A stretch of 64,000 nucleotides of DNA, taken from assembly GCF_002896855.1 (NCBI RefSeq), contig NZ_CP021850.1:3311665-3375664 (forward strand), given 5' to 3'. Numbering within the stretch: position 1 is the first letter of the stretch; every line of letters begins with the position of its first letter. The stretch is from Clostridium thermosuccinogenes (GTDB lineage Bacteria; Bacillota; Clostridia; Acetivibrionales; DSM-5807). Shown here in pieces: positions 43,524 through 52,671 of this stretch. The notes under the pieces were generated by a model. It made no database searches and had not been told where the DNA came from. It saw only the letters and a program-made list of their open reading frames with translations. The translations under genes were made by a program, and so were the position numbers.

Positions 43524-44600
43524 ATATACTTTTTCTGAAATATTGGCTATGACGTCCGGAGCTTCAGCCTCATCCACATCCTTTGACATTACCGATAATA
43601 TATAGGGTTTCTCTGCATAGATAATACCGACGTCATGCACTGCACGAACCTGCGTGCCTACTTTATGAGCTACCTTTACATTCGGTGGAAGCAATTTATT
43701 CAGCCTGTCGTTAAATGCTGTGTTTTGAAGGTATTCCATTAGTTCTCCGCCAAGCTCTTCATTCTCTTTATAAAAGTCATACACCATTTTTAAATACAGG
43801 GACATATCCTTCGGACAAGAAATATTCCTGTCGTAATCGACAACAATGCCGCCCGACTGCTTCATGAATTCCCTATAAACCTTTTCTCCACCAATAAGCC
43901 GTTTTAACATGTTGGTGGCCACATTATCGCTTTCCTCTATTGAAAGCTTTGCCAGCTCTCTTACAGTATACTTCTTACCAAAGTCGACATACCTTATAAC
44001 TCCCGTTCCTTCTGAATAATCCTCCTTTGTGTATGTCAATATATCATCAAGATTTATATAGCCTTTCTCAACTTTTTTATAGATAAGAAGGATTAAAGGC
44101 AATTTGGCAGTACTGGCAGCATCATATTCATCAGTATCATTTATACCGAACTCCGATCTGTCATATAGGCTATAAAAGTGGATTCCGTACTGACCTTCAA
44201 ACCCTTCTATATAGTTTTCCAATTCTCTTTTTATAACTGATGTATCCATAGGCTTAGGTTCAATTGTAAAGCCTTTCTCCTGCAGATCGCCTTCCGCCTT
44301 CCTCGTTATTCTTGCTTCCAGCTTCATAGCTGCATTGCTTTGAGACATTGCCGCATCATCGCCATTACCGGTGGTTTCATAGGTATCATCCTTTGTGTCC
44401 TGCCTTTTTTCACCATCCCGGTCATTTTCAAATGCGATGAGAAATCCACCTTTCAGTCTGTCCAGTATTTCGTTATCAAACACGGCATATACTGATGTAA
44501 TCAACAATGTGAATAAAATTAATGCTAAAAGCAACCTTTTCCTTTTCAACTTTCTTTTTTTTGCCCTTATCGGGCTTGACAGGTATCTATTGTATCTCAT
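43503..44600 (-). CDS. Membrane-anchored class A beta-lactamase-like serine hydrolase
   Basis: 365 residues: basic cytosolic start (AKKRKLKRKR), one membrane helix (about 22-42), a low-complexity linker, then a beta-lactamase2 domain. Motifs: DAASTAKLPL (SxxK, intact Ser-Lys), EESDNVATN (SDN) and AHKVGTQ (KVG in place of KTG). Proteins of this kind are often wall hydrolases or sensors; resistance is not implied. The ATG at 44600 has GAGGTG upstream; the longer frame to 44651 lacks a site. It ends inside the convergent DacF-like gene's tail. Confidence 0.87.
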   Translation of the reverse strand: MRYNRYLSSPIRAKKRKLKRKRLLLALILFTLLITSVYAVFDNEILDRLKGGFLIAFENDRDGEKRQDTKDDTYETTGNGDDAAMSQSNAAMKLEARITRKAEGDLQEKGFTIEPKPMDTSVIKRELENYIEGFEGQYGIHFYSLYDRSEFGINDTDEYDAASTAKLPLILLIYKKVEKGYINLDDILTYTKEDYSEGTGVIRYVDFGKKYTVRELAKLSIEESDNVATNMLKRLIGGEKVYREFMKQSGGIVVDYDRNISCPKDMSLYLKMVYDFYKENEELGGELMEYLQNTAFNDRLNKLLPPNVKVAHKVGTQVRAVHDVGIIYAEKPYILSVMSKDVDEAEAPDVIANISEKVYKFVAGN

Positions 44601-44760
44601 CCATGAGTCACCTCGTAAAACACTCGTGTACTCAGGCAGGTACAGCAGCAATTTGATACCTACTTTTATATAGTATTTCTAAATACTGTAAATAATACAC
44701 ATGCATAACATTTTTTTTAAATAGTTTAGACCAATATACCGGATATTATATAAAGTACGC

Positions 44761-44788
44761 AAAAAGGGAGCGAAAAATCGCCCCCTTT
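44761..44788 (-). terminator. Terminator of the dapB-darA transcript
   Basis: Minus strand AAAGGGGGCGA pairs with TCGCTCCCTTT and runs into TTTTTG. It ends 16 bases after the darA stop. Confidence 0.85.
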
Positions 44789-44803
44789 ATATCCTTGCAC
44801 CTT

Positions 44804-45202
44804 TTATACCTTTTCAAATCGCTCAACATTAACCACAAAAATTGTAGCACCACCGACAACCACTTCGGCAGGATATTCAGTCAAAGCCTCATCGGTTCCG
44901 TCACTGGCCAGGGATGACTCCTCCATATAATTGCTCGATGTCCTTGGCATGAACATTCTTCCCATTCCCGAAAAAGTCGATGCAGGTGTAACTGCTTGCT
45001 TCCTGCTTTTAGACTTTTTGGTGATGATATCAATAACCTTTGTCACTTTATCATCATCCACACCAACAAGGAGCGTAGTATTGCCGGACCTTAGGAATCC
45101 TCCGGTCGAAGCCAACTTGGTTGCACTAAAACCATTTTTGTTCAGCTCATCCATAACCTTACGCTCATCGTCATCGTGGACAATTGCAAAAACCAGCTTC
45201 AT
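44804..45202 (-). CDS. darA: Cyclic-di-AMP receptor, DarA/PstA (YaaQ) family
   Basis: 132 residues, PII-like fold. Family signature: MKLVFAIVHDDDERKVMDEL and TGGFLRSGNTTLLVGVDD, followed by the flexible loop (RKQAVTPAS...) and a C-terminal strand VVVGGATIFVVNVERFEKV. DarA trimers bind c-di-AMP and pass the signal to unknown partners. The protein is longer than the 109-residue Bacillus one because of its loop. GGAGGGG precedes the ATG. It follows dapB by 73 bases, and a c-di-AMP riboswitch lies upstream of both. Confidence 0.92.
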   Translation of the reverse strand: MKLVFAIVHDDDERKVMDELNKNGFSATKLASTGGFLRSGNTTLLVGVDDDKVTKVIDIITKKSKSRKQAVTPASTFSGMGRMFMPRTSSNYMEESSLASDGTDEALTEYPAEVVVGGATIFVVNVERFEKV

Positions 45203-45275
45203 TATTAACCCCTCCGTTTTTAGTTTATAAATTGAAATATATTCTAAATATTGATTTTCCCCCGTAATGCATATC

Positions 45276-46157
45276 CTAAACCTGGTTAGCTTCCTCATGG
45301 ACTCCTTTTTTTCCATCCATGTAATGCATCATGCGGTTTTTGGATATGCTTTTCTCTTTTTCCAGATAATCATTAAGTGCTTTCCTTAAGTTTAACACAT
45401 CACTCATCTCAAAGTAACCCGTTTTTTTATAAATAAATTTCACAGCCCTGAGGGCACCCAAGGCAAAAGCCTTGCGCGAAAAGGATTCATGGGAAATTTC
45501 TATTTTATCTTCTTCACCGACGATCATGACCTCATGCTTTCCCACCACTCCTCCGGCACGCACCGCATTTATAGGTACATCAATTTCAGAGCTGTCGCTT
45601 CCTGATGACACCAGCCCTTTTTTGATTTCATTAGCCAATTTTATGGCTGTTCCCGAAGGTGCGTCCTTTTTATGCTTGTGATGCACTTCCGTCACCTGGA
45701 AGTCATAATTGCTGAGAATGTTGGCCATTAAATTTGACATCAGCATAAGCACATTCACTCCCAGGGTTATGTTAGGTGCATAGACTATTCCGTTGCGATA
45801 TTTCCTGGACAATACAAAAAGCTTCATCATGGATATTTTTGAAAACCCTGTTGTTCCTATTACTATGTTTACCTTCATTTTGGCGAAAAGCTTCGCATTT
45901 TTTATCGTCGCCTCAGGGTTTGAAAAATCCACCACCACATCAGGCCTGGTTCTGAAAACAATCTGCTGCAGGTTATCGCAGCTATCAATTAAAATTCCTG
46001 TTTTCCCACAGCCTATAACCTCACCGAGATCCTTTCCCTTTTTGGGACTTCCAGCACTGCAAACAGCAGCTACCACCTTTATATCATCCTGCTCCAGAAA
46101 AACTCTGGCGATTTCCTTTCCCGTCCTTCCGAGACCAACTATACATACTCTAATCAT
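45276..46157 (-). CDS. dapB: 4-hydroxy-tetrahydrodipicolinate reductase
   Basis: DapB reduces HTPA in the lysine/diaminopimelate/dipicolinate pathway. N-terminal Rossmann motif VCIVGLGRTGKEIA, VDFSNPEA, GTTGFS, APNITLGVNVLM, and the catalytic/substrate motif EVHHKHKKDAPSGTA. A C-terminal extension of roughly 40 residues (YLEKEKSISKNRMMHYMDG...) is not usual. The start is uncertain: ATG at 46157 matches the family start but is 13 bases from AGGAGG; ATG at 46169 is only one base from it, and a TTG at 46166 lies between. Confidence 0.9.
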   Translation of the reverse strand: MIRVCIVGLGRTGKEIARVFLEQDDIKVVAAVCSAGSPKKGKDLGEVIGCGKTGILIDSCDNLQQIVFRTRPDVVVDFSNPEATIKNAKLFAKMKVNIVIGTTGFSKISMMKLFVLSRKYRNGIVYAPNITLGVNVLMLMSNLMANILSNYDFQVTEVHHKHKKDAPSGTAIKLANEIKKGLVSSGSDSSEIDVPINAVRAGGVVGKHEVMIVGEEDKIEISHESFSRKAFALGALRAVKFIYKKTGYFEMSDVLNLRKALNDYLEKEKSISKNRMMHYMDGKKGVHEEANQV

Positions 46158-46656
46158 AATTCTCAACATCCCTCCTGTAATAGAAAATTAAGACAATAAC
46201 ACCGGGTGCTATTGGAACTATTTTCATTAGCAGCATCAAATTCAAATACTACATTGTTGTATTGGAAACAATGGCTATAGCATTCCTTCAACTTCCCTGG
46301 CGAAGCCAAAAATCCACCTAATGAAGTTGCATGTGCATGGTAGGCTAATTATAAGCCAATTGCCGCACTTCGGGCGAAACAAGCGCTGCAATAATTGTTG
46401 CTTATATACCTAAATAACAAAGCAGAAATAATGTGCAATTAAATGTGAAGACAGTATAATTGCTGCAACAGGCGTATTAAAATCAGCATTCCCGGCATAA
46501 ATTTTGATAGTCTCACCGATAACTATTTTGCTTTCATGCTTCCACTTGTAAACACGATATCGGCATGCACGTTTTCTTTAGTTAATTAGACTAAAACTAT
46601 AAGTTAGAGTAAAAACTTTTGATATGTTTTAATGAAAATAAAGTTCCATAGCATCA
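46158..46656 (-). other. Long leader or spacer between the c-di-AMP riboswitch and dapB
   Basis: About 500 bases with no credible gene. On the minus strand a frame of about 50 codons containing VYKWKHESKIVIGETI is open but has no start codon; it may be a remnant or chance. No second promoter is clear. Confidence 0.5.
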
Positions 46657-46690
46657 TAAAAGCCGCAGAGAGCATCTGCAGCTTTTGATT
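46657..46690 (-). terminator. Terminator after the c-di-AMP riboswitch
   Basis: Minus strand AAAAGCTGCAGA pairs with TCTGCGGCTTTT, about 40 bases past the aptamer. The T-run is part of the stem and short, so strength is uncertain. Confidence 0.65.
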
Positions 46691-46727
46691 ATTCTAAAAA
46701 GGCAAGAATAAACAATACATAAACCAC

Positions 46728-46925
46728 CCTCTCTTTCAACGCTTACGAGGTTAGCTGCCGGATTCGGATCGAAAGAGTTGACCCTACCATATTAGAAATG
46801 TGATGCCCACGTATGCCATTCAAGCAACGTCCGATTCACTGCCTGAATTCATCGCCGGATTGTCGGCATCCATTTGCTAATAAGGATTCACCCCAGAAAT
46901 TGGTTCCCCCGTTCTGTTCGATTAA
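46728..46925 (-). promoter_or_regulatory. Cyclic-di-AMP riboswitch (ydaO-yuaA)
   Basis: Minus strand core elements in order: GAACGGGGGAACCAAT, GGGGTGAATCC, GCCGACAATCCGGCGATGAATTC, CGATCCGAATCCGG, and the strongly conserved CAGCTAACCTCGTAAGCGTTGAAAGAGAG. This is the ydaO class, which binds c-di-AMP and normally turns genes off. The next gene on this strand is dapB, about 570 bases away. Confidence 0.93.
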
Positions 46926-47061
46926 GCGCAATATATTAAATTGTTTTATCGCGAGCGGAAAGCCGCTCAGGACAAATTAGCTGCTCGTGCGGGTATGCAA
47001 TGCAAGAACCACACTGAGCAAATACATACAATAAATGTATTTATATTTAGTAACTGTTATT

Positions 47062-47070
47062 ATTATATCA
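47062..47070 (-). promoter_or_regulatory. Extended -10 promoter of the c-di-AMP riboswitch
   Basis: TGATATAAT on the minus strand, with a weak TTGTGG box about 20 bases upstream. The leader is about 130 nt before the aptamer and contains a GAGCGGCTTTCCGCTC hairpin. Confidence 0.6.
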
Positions 47071-47244
47071 TAAAAACCATATTTTTACCACAAAAAATTT
47101 AGAAGCATATGAATCTTTGTGAGTTCCACATCAATATTTTCAATCTCTTTTAGAGTTCATACTTAAAGGGGAGCAGATTTTGCAAAATATCCTCGCTTAA
47201 GAATATAGGCTATCTGCTTCGACTTAAGTATGCACTGGTCAGCT

Positions 47245-48420
47245 TTATCTGCACAGTTCAAAGACTTCTATTATTTCTTTTTTCCCAAGGGGTACATAGC
47301 CCGATATTACACGCTTGCCATAATGAGTGCATTTTTCAGCCATTTCCTCAAATTTCTCATCGGATATGTTAAGCTCCGACAGTCTTACGGGCATGCCTAT
47401 GGACCTAAAATAATCCTCCGTCGCCAGGATGCCTTTCAGCGCAGTTTCCTCAGGATTCTCAAAATTCATGTCAATGTTCCAGACTCTTACGGCAAACTGG
47501 CAGAATTTCTCCACATTATGCTTGTAAACATATTTGGCCCATGCCGGGAAAATTATAGACAAACCTGCCCCATGAGCTACAAAATCATACATGCCGCTAA
47601 GTTCATGCTCCAGCTGATGGCATCTTAGGAATGATTCCCTGCCGGCTCCGGTCAGATCGTTATGGGACAGGCTTCCTGCCCACATAAGGGTCGCTCTGGC
47701 CTCATAATCCCTGGGATTCTTTATAGCAATTTCACCGGCTCTTATCACAGCTTTTAAAAGCCCTTCCGCTATGCGGTCGGTTAAGTCCACATCCTTTGTC
47801 GAAGTAAAATAGCGTTCCATGGTGTGCATCATTATATCCACAATTCCGCAACCGGTCTGGAACTTATCCACTGTATATGTAAGCTCGGGATTCATTATTG
47901 AAAAAAGCGGCCTGTTGAACTCGCTGTTAAATCCTCTTTTAAGAAGCTTGTCTTCATTGGTGATTACTGCCGATGAGCTCATTTCACTGCCGGAAGCGGC
48001 TAAAGTCAAAATTGTTCCTACCGGAAGCGCTTTATCCGGCTTTGCATTGCCAGCTGAAAATTCCCAAGGGTCAATATCGGTCAGGGCAGAAATTGCTATG
48101 ACTTTGGCTGAGTCAATAACGCTCCCACCACCTACTGCCAAAACCATTTCAACGTTCTCTTTTTTACACAGCTCCGCACCGATTCTAACCAGGCTTACCT
48201 TTGGGTTGGGCTGCACTCCACCCAGTTCCACAAAATCAATTCCGTTATCCTTCAAATCCTGGACCACCTGGTCGTAAAGCCCGATTCTTTTTATGCTTCC
48301 GCCGCCATAATGCAGTAATATTTTTTTAAAGCCGTACTTTTTTATTATCTCTCCGACTTTCCTGTGGGTATCCTTGCCAAAGTACACCTTCGTTGGTGTG
48401 TAAAATTCAAAATTAAGCAT
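47245..48420 (-). CDS. Iron-containing alcohol dehydrogenase (BdhA/YqhD-like)
   Basis: 391 residues. NAD(P)-binding GGGSVIDSAKVIA, TLAASGSEMSS, metal region CGIVDIMMHTMERYF, and the His pair in RCHQLEHELSGMYDFVAHGAGLSI. This is the butanol dehydrogenase branch, reducing aldehydes such as butyraldehyde, acetaldehyde or methylglyoxal with NAD(P)H in fermentation. Single gene; a weak stem near 47170-47229 follows it. GGGTGG before ATG. Confidence 0.93.
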   Translation of the reverse strand: MLNFEFYTPTKVYFGKDTHRKVGEIIKKYGFKKILLHYGGGSIKRIGLYDQVVQDLKDNGIDFVELGGVQPNPKVSLVRIGAELCKKENVEMVLAVGGGSVIDSAKVIAISALTDIDPWEFSAGNAKPDKALPVGTILTLAASGSEMSSSAVITNEDKLLKRGFNSEFNRPLFSIMNPELTYTVDKFQTGCGIVDIMMHTMERYFTSTKDVDLTDRIAEGLLKAVIRAGEIAIKNPRDYEARATLMWAGSLSHNDLTGAGRESFLRCHQLEHELSGMYDFVAHGAGLSIIFPAWAKYVYKHNVEKFCQFAVRVWNIDMNFENPEETALKGILATEDYFRSIGMPVRLSELNISDEKFEEMAEKCTHYGKRVISGYVPLGKKEIIEVFELCR

Positions 48421-48688
48421 AATATTACCACCCTTTTCTTAAAACTATACTGTTGTGCCGTTAATCAAAGATAGCTGAATTTACCTCCCTTGAATAAGCA
48501 TTTCCTGCTGGGAGTTCAGGTATCGGAATTCAGACACAACAAGCAGAAGTATTTTTCTTTATTATACCCCAATTTAGCAAAACCATAAACAGGGTTTCCC
48601 AGTTTACTTTCGGGTATCGCCAAACCATGGCCCCATCAATATCTGTTAAAGTTAGCTGTTCCAGTGGTTTGAAGCAATCCTGCCCTTA

Positions 48689-49432
48689 TCACACAAAAAT
48701 ATCATAACTGAAATTTATGATTGCATGAGCAATAGTAGGTGCAAGAATGTTATTGTCTCTGGTATACAAAAATACGAGATATACATGTATGATGCATGTA
48801 GTTATCAAATGCGGCATGTCATACATTATAAATTCGAATATCGGCATATTTGCCCGCATCATCTGAAAAGGGACATGCATCAGTCCGAACAAAATTCCGA
48901 CAACTATAATGCCCAGCCATTTATTGCCAATCAAACCTTGGATCCTCGTTTGCAAAAATCCTCTGAATACCAATTCTTCTACTAATGCTATACATATGAG
49001 ATAATATAAGAAGCTCCATAACAAATCAAACAAATCAGGATTTACAGTTTTACCGCTGCTGATGGGTCCTGATATATTCAGCAGCGTGAAAGGTATTGAA
49101 CCTATGATTCCAATTACAACTGACCTTCCCGCCTTTTCCATCTTTATGCCAATGCTCCTGATGCTCTGTTTTCTGAGCTTGAGGATTATAAAAAGAGGTA
49201 TGAGGTTTATCAAAACATAAGGAAAATAAAAAACAAGCCGGAATAATGTCTTGCTGCTGAAATAGCTTCCCAGGCTTTGATATATTTGCGTTTTAAACAC
49301 TAGCAGCCCAAATAGCAGCATCAATACAATGTAGAATGCATAATATATGATGCTGTAAACTCCATCCTGCCTGTCAACTGATTTCTTGGTTTCCTCATCG
49401 AAATTTATTCTAAGCAACTGTATCAATCTCAA
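48689..49432 (-). CDS. CPBP-family intramembrane metalloprotease
   Basis: 247 residues, about seven membrane helices. Catalytic motifs of the CAAX/CPBP (ABI) family: EELVFRGFLQ, LFGLMHVPF (His) and the C-terminal APTIAHAIINF (His, Asn). These glutamic-type proteases often act in bacteriocin self-immunity or protein processing; no bacteriocin gene is adjacent. TTG start seven bases from AAGGGGG. Confidence 0.88.
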   Translation of the reverse strand: MRLIQLLRINFDEETKKSVDRQDGVYSIIYYAFYIVLMLLFGLLVFKTQIYQSLGSYFSSKTLFRLVFYFPYVLINLIPLFIILKLRKQSIRSIGIKMEKAGRSVVIGIIGSIPFTLLNISGPISSGKTVNPDLFDLLWSFLYYLICIALVEELVFRGFLQTRIQGLIGNKWLGIIVVGILFGLMHVPFQMMRANMPIFEFIMYDMPHLITTCIIHVYLVFLYTRDNNILAPTIAHAIINFSYDIFV

Positions 49433-49982
49433 ATCATTGCCCCCTTACAAATCTATATATTCACATATAGGACCTCGTTTTAGTTTGATTCTGTCAGCTT
49501 CTGCTGATCATTAAAGGATGTCGATGTCAGAACAACAGCCGTATTATCATAGGGATAAGTACCTATTCTTTTTACCGGCTAAATCTCATCAAACGCCATC
49601 TTTGCCACTTCTTATTTTCATTATCCGTATAACTTACCTCTCACAGCAGCTATCCAGCACAAATATTTTATATGCTTAATTATTTATAACATGCCATACA
49701 GCAATAAGTTAACATATGAAGTATACCATATTTATACTTGAATTGATACCACTATATAAATGTATCCTTCCTCTGTATCAATACCGATAATTTCTGATAT
49801 AATTTATATAGTTTATATAATGAGGCTGAAGGATGCTCTGTATTTACAGGCAGCGGACATCCACCGCTTACAGCATATGATACCTATGCCTCCCACATAG
49901 TCGAAAAGCATGCTGCGATAGGGAGCAATCGCTTCCGTTGCTGCAAAACAACAAAGACAATAAGCAGGAAAGGATATGTAAA
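49433..49982. other. 550-base leader region upstream of the PanE-like gene
   Basis: No gene seen. TGATATAAT (about 49794-49802) is a likely extended -10 on the plus strand. The following 180 bases can fold: GAGGC (near 49823) with GCCTC, GCAGCGG with CCGCTTACAGC in part, and GGGAGCAATCGC with GCGATAGGG-like pairing. Not matched to a known riboswitch. Confidence 0.45.
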
Positions 49983-50903
49983 ATGAAAAAAATTCAGAAA
50001 GTATATTTGTCAGGCCTTGGAGCCATAGGAAGCTCTTATGCAGGCAAATTGCATGATATGGACCCGGACAGTATAAGGATTATTGCCGACAGGGAACGAA
50101 TAGAGCGTTATACCAAGAATGGAATTGCCATAAACGGCAAGGTATATAATTTTCAATACCTGGCGCCTGAAGAGGATGCAGCTCCGGCAGATTTGATAAT
50201 CATAGCTGTAAAGCAGCATCACCTGGAACAGGCTATAAAGGACATCAGTAATTTTATAGGGGATGATACTATAATTCTCTCCCTCCTGAACGGCATATCC
50301 AGCGAGGAAATATTGGGCCGGACCTTCGGTATGGAAAAAATCCTCTACTCCTTCTGCGTATCTACGGATTCTGTGAGAATAGGTACTCAAGTCAAATATT
50401 CTGTTCTGGGTACCATCGTATTCGGCGAAAAGACAAATAAAGAATATTCCCAAAAAGTCCTGGCCGTAAAAGACCTGTTTGACAGGGCACAGATTCCCTA
50501 TTCCATCCCTGAGGACATGATCCGAGAGCAATGGTGGAAATTCATGATGAACGTTGGCTTAAACCAGGTTTCAGCTATTTTGCGCGCTCCCTACGGAGTG
50601 TTTCAGAAGGTAAAAGAAGCCCGGGAGCTGATGGAGATGGCATGCAATGAAGTCATCGACATTGCAACCAAAATAGGAATCAACCTTACAAGGGATGATA
50701 TAGACAAATACTTCAAAATTATAGATACCCTCTCCCCCAACGGCAAAACCTCCATGCTGCAGGATGTGGAAGCACACAGAAAGACAGAGGTGGAGATTTT
50801 TGCCGGCACGGTAATTGAACTAGGCCAAAAATATGGTATCCTGACGCCAGTAAACAATATGCTGTATAAAATGATCCGGGCTATGGAACAGGCATACAAT
50901 TAA
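49983..50903 (+). CDS. Ketopantoate reductase-family (ApbA/PanE) dehydrogenase
   Basis: 306 residues. N-terminal NADP fold: VYLSGLGAIGSSYAGKL, then APADLIIIAVKQHHLEQAI and LLNGISSEEIL, with the C-terminal catalytic region EQWWKFMMNVGLNQVSAIL and RKTEVEIFAGTVIELG. PanE reduces ketopantoate in pantothenate synthesis; with no pan genes nearby it may act on another 2-keto acid. The start at 49983 follows GGAAAGGATATG; the longer frame from 49938 is not needed. Confidence 0.88.
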   Translation: MKKIQKVYLSGLGAIGSSYAGKLHDMDPDSIRIIADRERIERYTKNGIAINGKVYNFQYLAPEEDAAPADLIIIAVKQHHLEQAIKDISNFIGDDTIILSLLNGISSEEILGRTFGMEKILYSFCVSTDSVRIGTQVKYSVLGTIVFGEKTNKEYSQKVLAVKDLFDRAQIPYSIPEDMIREQWWKFMMNVGLNQVSAILRAPYGVFQKVKEARELMEMACNEVIDIATKIGINLTRDDIDKYFKIIDTLSPNGKTSMLQDVEAHRKTEVEIFAGTVIELGQKYGILTPVNNMLYKMIRAMEQAYN

Positions 50904-50968
50904 CTGCTGACAGGAGACGGCAGTCATGTCAAAAATATACATTATATGGCAGCAATGAGAATAAATTA

Positions 50969-51274
50969 TTGGGTGTGATGATAATAGCAGGTATAAATGT
51001 TAATCAAATTGTGCTGGCAGTTCTTATATTACTGAATATTTATGGTTTTTCCATGGCAGGCTTGGACAAAAGCAGGGCACGAAAGAAATTGTGGCGCATA
51101 CCGGAGCAAAGTTTTTTTGCAGTTTCCCTTCTGGGAGGCAGCATTGGGGTTTATCTGGGGCTTTTATTTTTCAGGCATAAAACGCGGCATAAGCATTTTA
51201 TGCTTGGAATACCTGCTATTATAATAATCCAGGTTCTAGCAGCATTATATTTGCTTGATTTTACATTGTTTTAG
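50969..51274 (+). CDS. DUF1294 membrane protein
   Basis: 101 residues, three hydrophobic segments. The DUF1294 core is clear: YGFSMAGLDKSRARKKLWRIPEQSFFAVSLLGGSIGVYLGLLFFRHKTRHKHFMLGIP. Function unknown. The start could be the TTG at 50969 or the ATG at 50978; neither has a strong site. 65 bases after the PanE-like gene. Confidence 0.85.
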   Translation: MGVMIIAGINVNQIVLAVLILLNIYGFSMAGLDKSRARKKLWRIPEQSFFAVSLLGGSIGVYLGLLFFRHKTRHKHFMLGIPAIIIIQVLAALYLLDFTLF

Positions 51275-51404
51275 TACTATTTAGAACATTTTTCTAAAAA
51301 TCATTGAATATGGACAGTAAGTATATTATTATGTAAATATCATAGGCGAGTGACTATTGATAAATACCTTATAAAAATTGTTCATTCAGAGGAGATCACT
51401 GGTT

Positions 51405-52283
51405 TTGAGTAACGATAATATATTTTTTAAAAGCAGGCCTCTGCCGGATGAGGAATTTTTACCCACGATGAGCTTATTTGAATGCCCTCAAATGTATATC
51501 ACCATCTCTAACAAAAATTTCTCTTTTGCATCAAAAGGTTCTCATGCTCATGATGGATATGAGTTTATTATTTCTAACAGCTATATGCCCCATTTAGGTG
51601 TTGACAGCAAGTCCTTCTGCTGCTCTAAAAACGAAATTTTGGCTATCAACCCCGGTCAGCAGCATGGACCTTTGGACAGAATTGACAATGCATATTTTCA
51701 TGGAGCCATGGTAAGTAGAAAGCTCATGGAAGAAACTGCTTATTCTATCTATGGCAAAAGCAATGTGCAGTTTAAAAATGAAGTATCAGCTGCAAGCAGT
51801 CTGTTACGCAATCTGATGGGCATGTTTGTTTCAGAAGCAAAAATGCCTCAAGCCGGAACTTCCATCATCCTTACCAGTCTGAGCTGTCACATCGCTGCAT
51901 TGCTTCTTCGGGAGCTAAAAAGTAATATGCCCTGCACCGAAAAATTGATTAACAGCATAGAAGCGAGAAGAATAAAAGGAGTTATAGACTATATGAATGA
52001 GTCTTACAATATTGACTGCTCCATAGAAGATCTTTCGAGTGTAGCCGGCCTGAGTTCTTATCACTTTATACGCGTATTTAAAAACAATACCGGAAAGACT
52101 CCCTATGAGTACCTTATAGACTTAAGGATCGAAAAGGCAAAACAGTTGCTTGCTGATAAAAATTATACAGTAACCGATGTCTGTTTGGAATGTGGCTTTA
52201 ATAATCCAAGCCATTTTACAAGGTTATTCAAAAATAAAACCGGAATAACACCAACATATTTCCGCTCAATAATTTTAAAATAA
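51405..52283 (+). CDS. AraC-family transcriptional regulator
   Basis: 292 residues. N-terminal cupin-like sensor (SHAHDGYEFIIS, NEILAINPGQQHGP) and a C-terminal double helix-turn-helix: GVIDYMNESYNIDCSIEDLSSVAGLSSYHFIRVFKNNTGKTPYEYL and DVCLECGFNNPSHFTRLFKNKTGITPTYFR. Probably an activator of sugar or stress genes. TTG at 51405 is nine bases from AGAGGAGA. Its target is not obvious. Confidence 0.9.
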   Translation: MSNDNIFFKSRPLPDEEFLPTMSLFECPQMYITISNKNFSFASKGSHAHDGYEFIISNSYMPHLGVDSKSFCCSKNEILAINPGQQHGPLDRIDNAYFHGAMVSRKLMEETAYSIYGKSNVQFKNEVSAASSLLRNLMGMFVSEAKMPQAGTSIILTSLSCHIAALLLRELKSNMPCTEKLINSIEARRIKGVIDYMNESYNIDCSIEDLSSVAGLSSYHFIRVFKNNTGKTPYEYLIDLRIEKAKQLLADKNYTVTDVCLECGFNNPSHFTRLFKNKTGITPTYFRSIILK

Positions 52284-52671
52284 TCTGGCCAGGAATTCTC
52301 TTTTTGCTTTTTTTCTTAATGAAGGCATCATAAAGTATACTTCTGTGTTTTCAGTTTAAATTAACCTGTTGTGCTAGTGATTTAACTGCGAGATGCAATA
52401 CAGAAAACGTTTTGCTGGCCAATATGCACTAATGAAATGTTTGTGACAATTCAGGAATGAATTCAGCCAATAATGGATGTATTGATTGTTACAACGAGTT
52501 AAATTAACTTTTCTTATTTTACTTCCACTAAAAGCATTAACAAAAAGTTTTATATATTACAGCAATAAATGCAAAGAGTAGCAATCTAAATATAGATTAG
52601 TATAATCAGCAGATATAAATTATAAATGATAGCTTTATTTGTTTCCGTACAAATATTTGGAGGTGTAAAAA
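52284..52671. other. AT-rich region upstream of the SLH protein gene
   Basis: 390 bases without a gene. ATCTAAATATAGAT is a small palindrome followed by TAGTATAAT near 52595, a possible -10. I see no terminator for the AraC gene apart from a T-rich stretch just after it. Confidence 0.45.

Noticed and set aside
43503-44600. Beta-lactamase resistance gene
   Set aside because: It has class A motifs but is membrane-anchored with KVG instead of KTG and is not linked to the blaI operon; a wall-related hydrolase is at least as likely.
46158-46656. Possible coding remnant with VYKWKHESKIVIGETI upstream of dapB
   Set aside because: No start codon, stop codons close on both sides, and no recognised family; could be chance.
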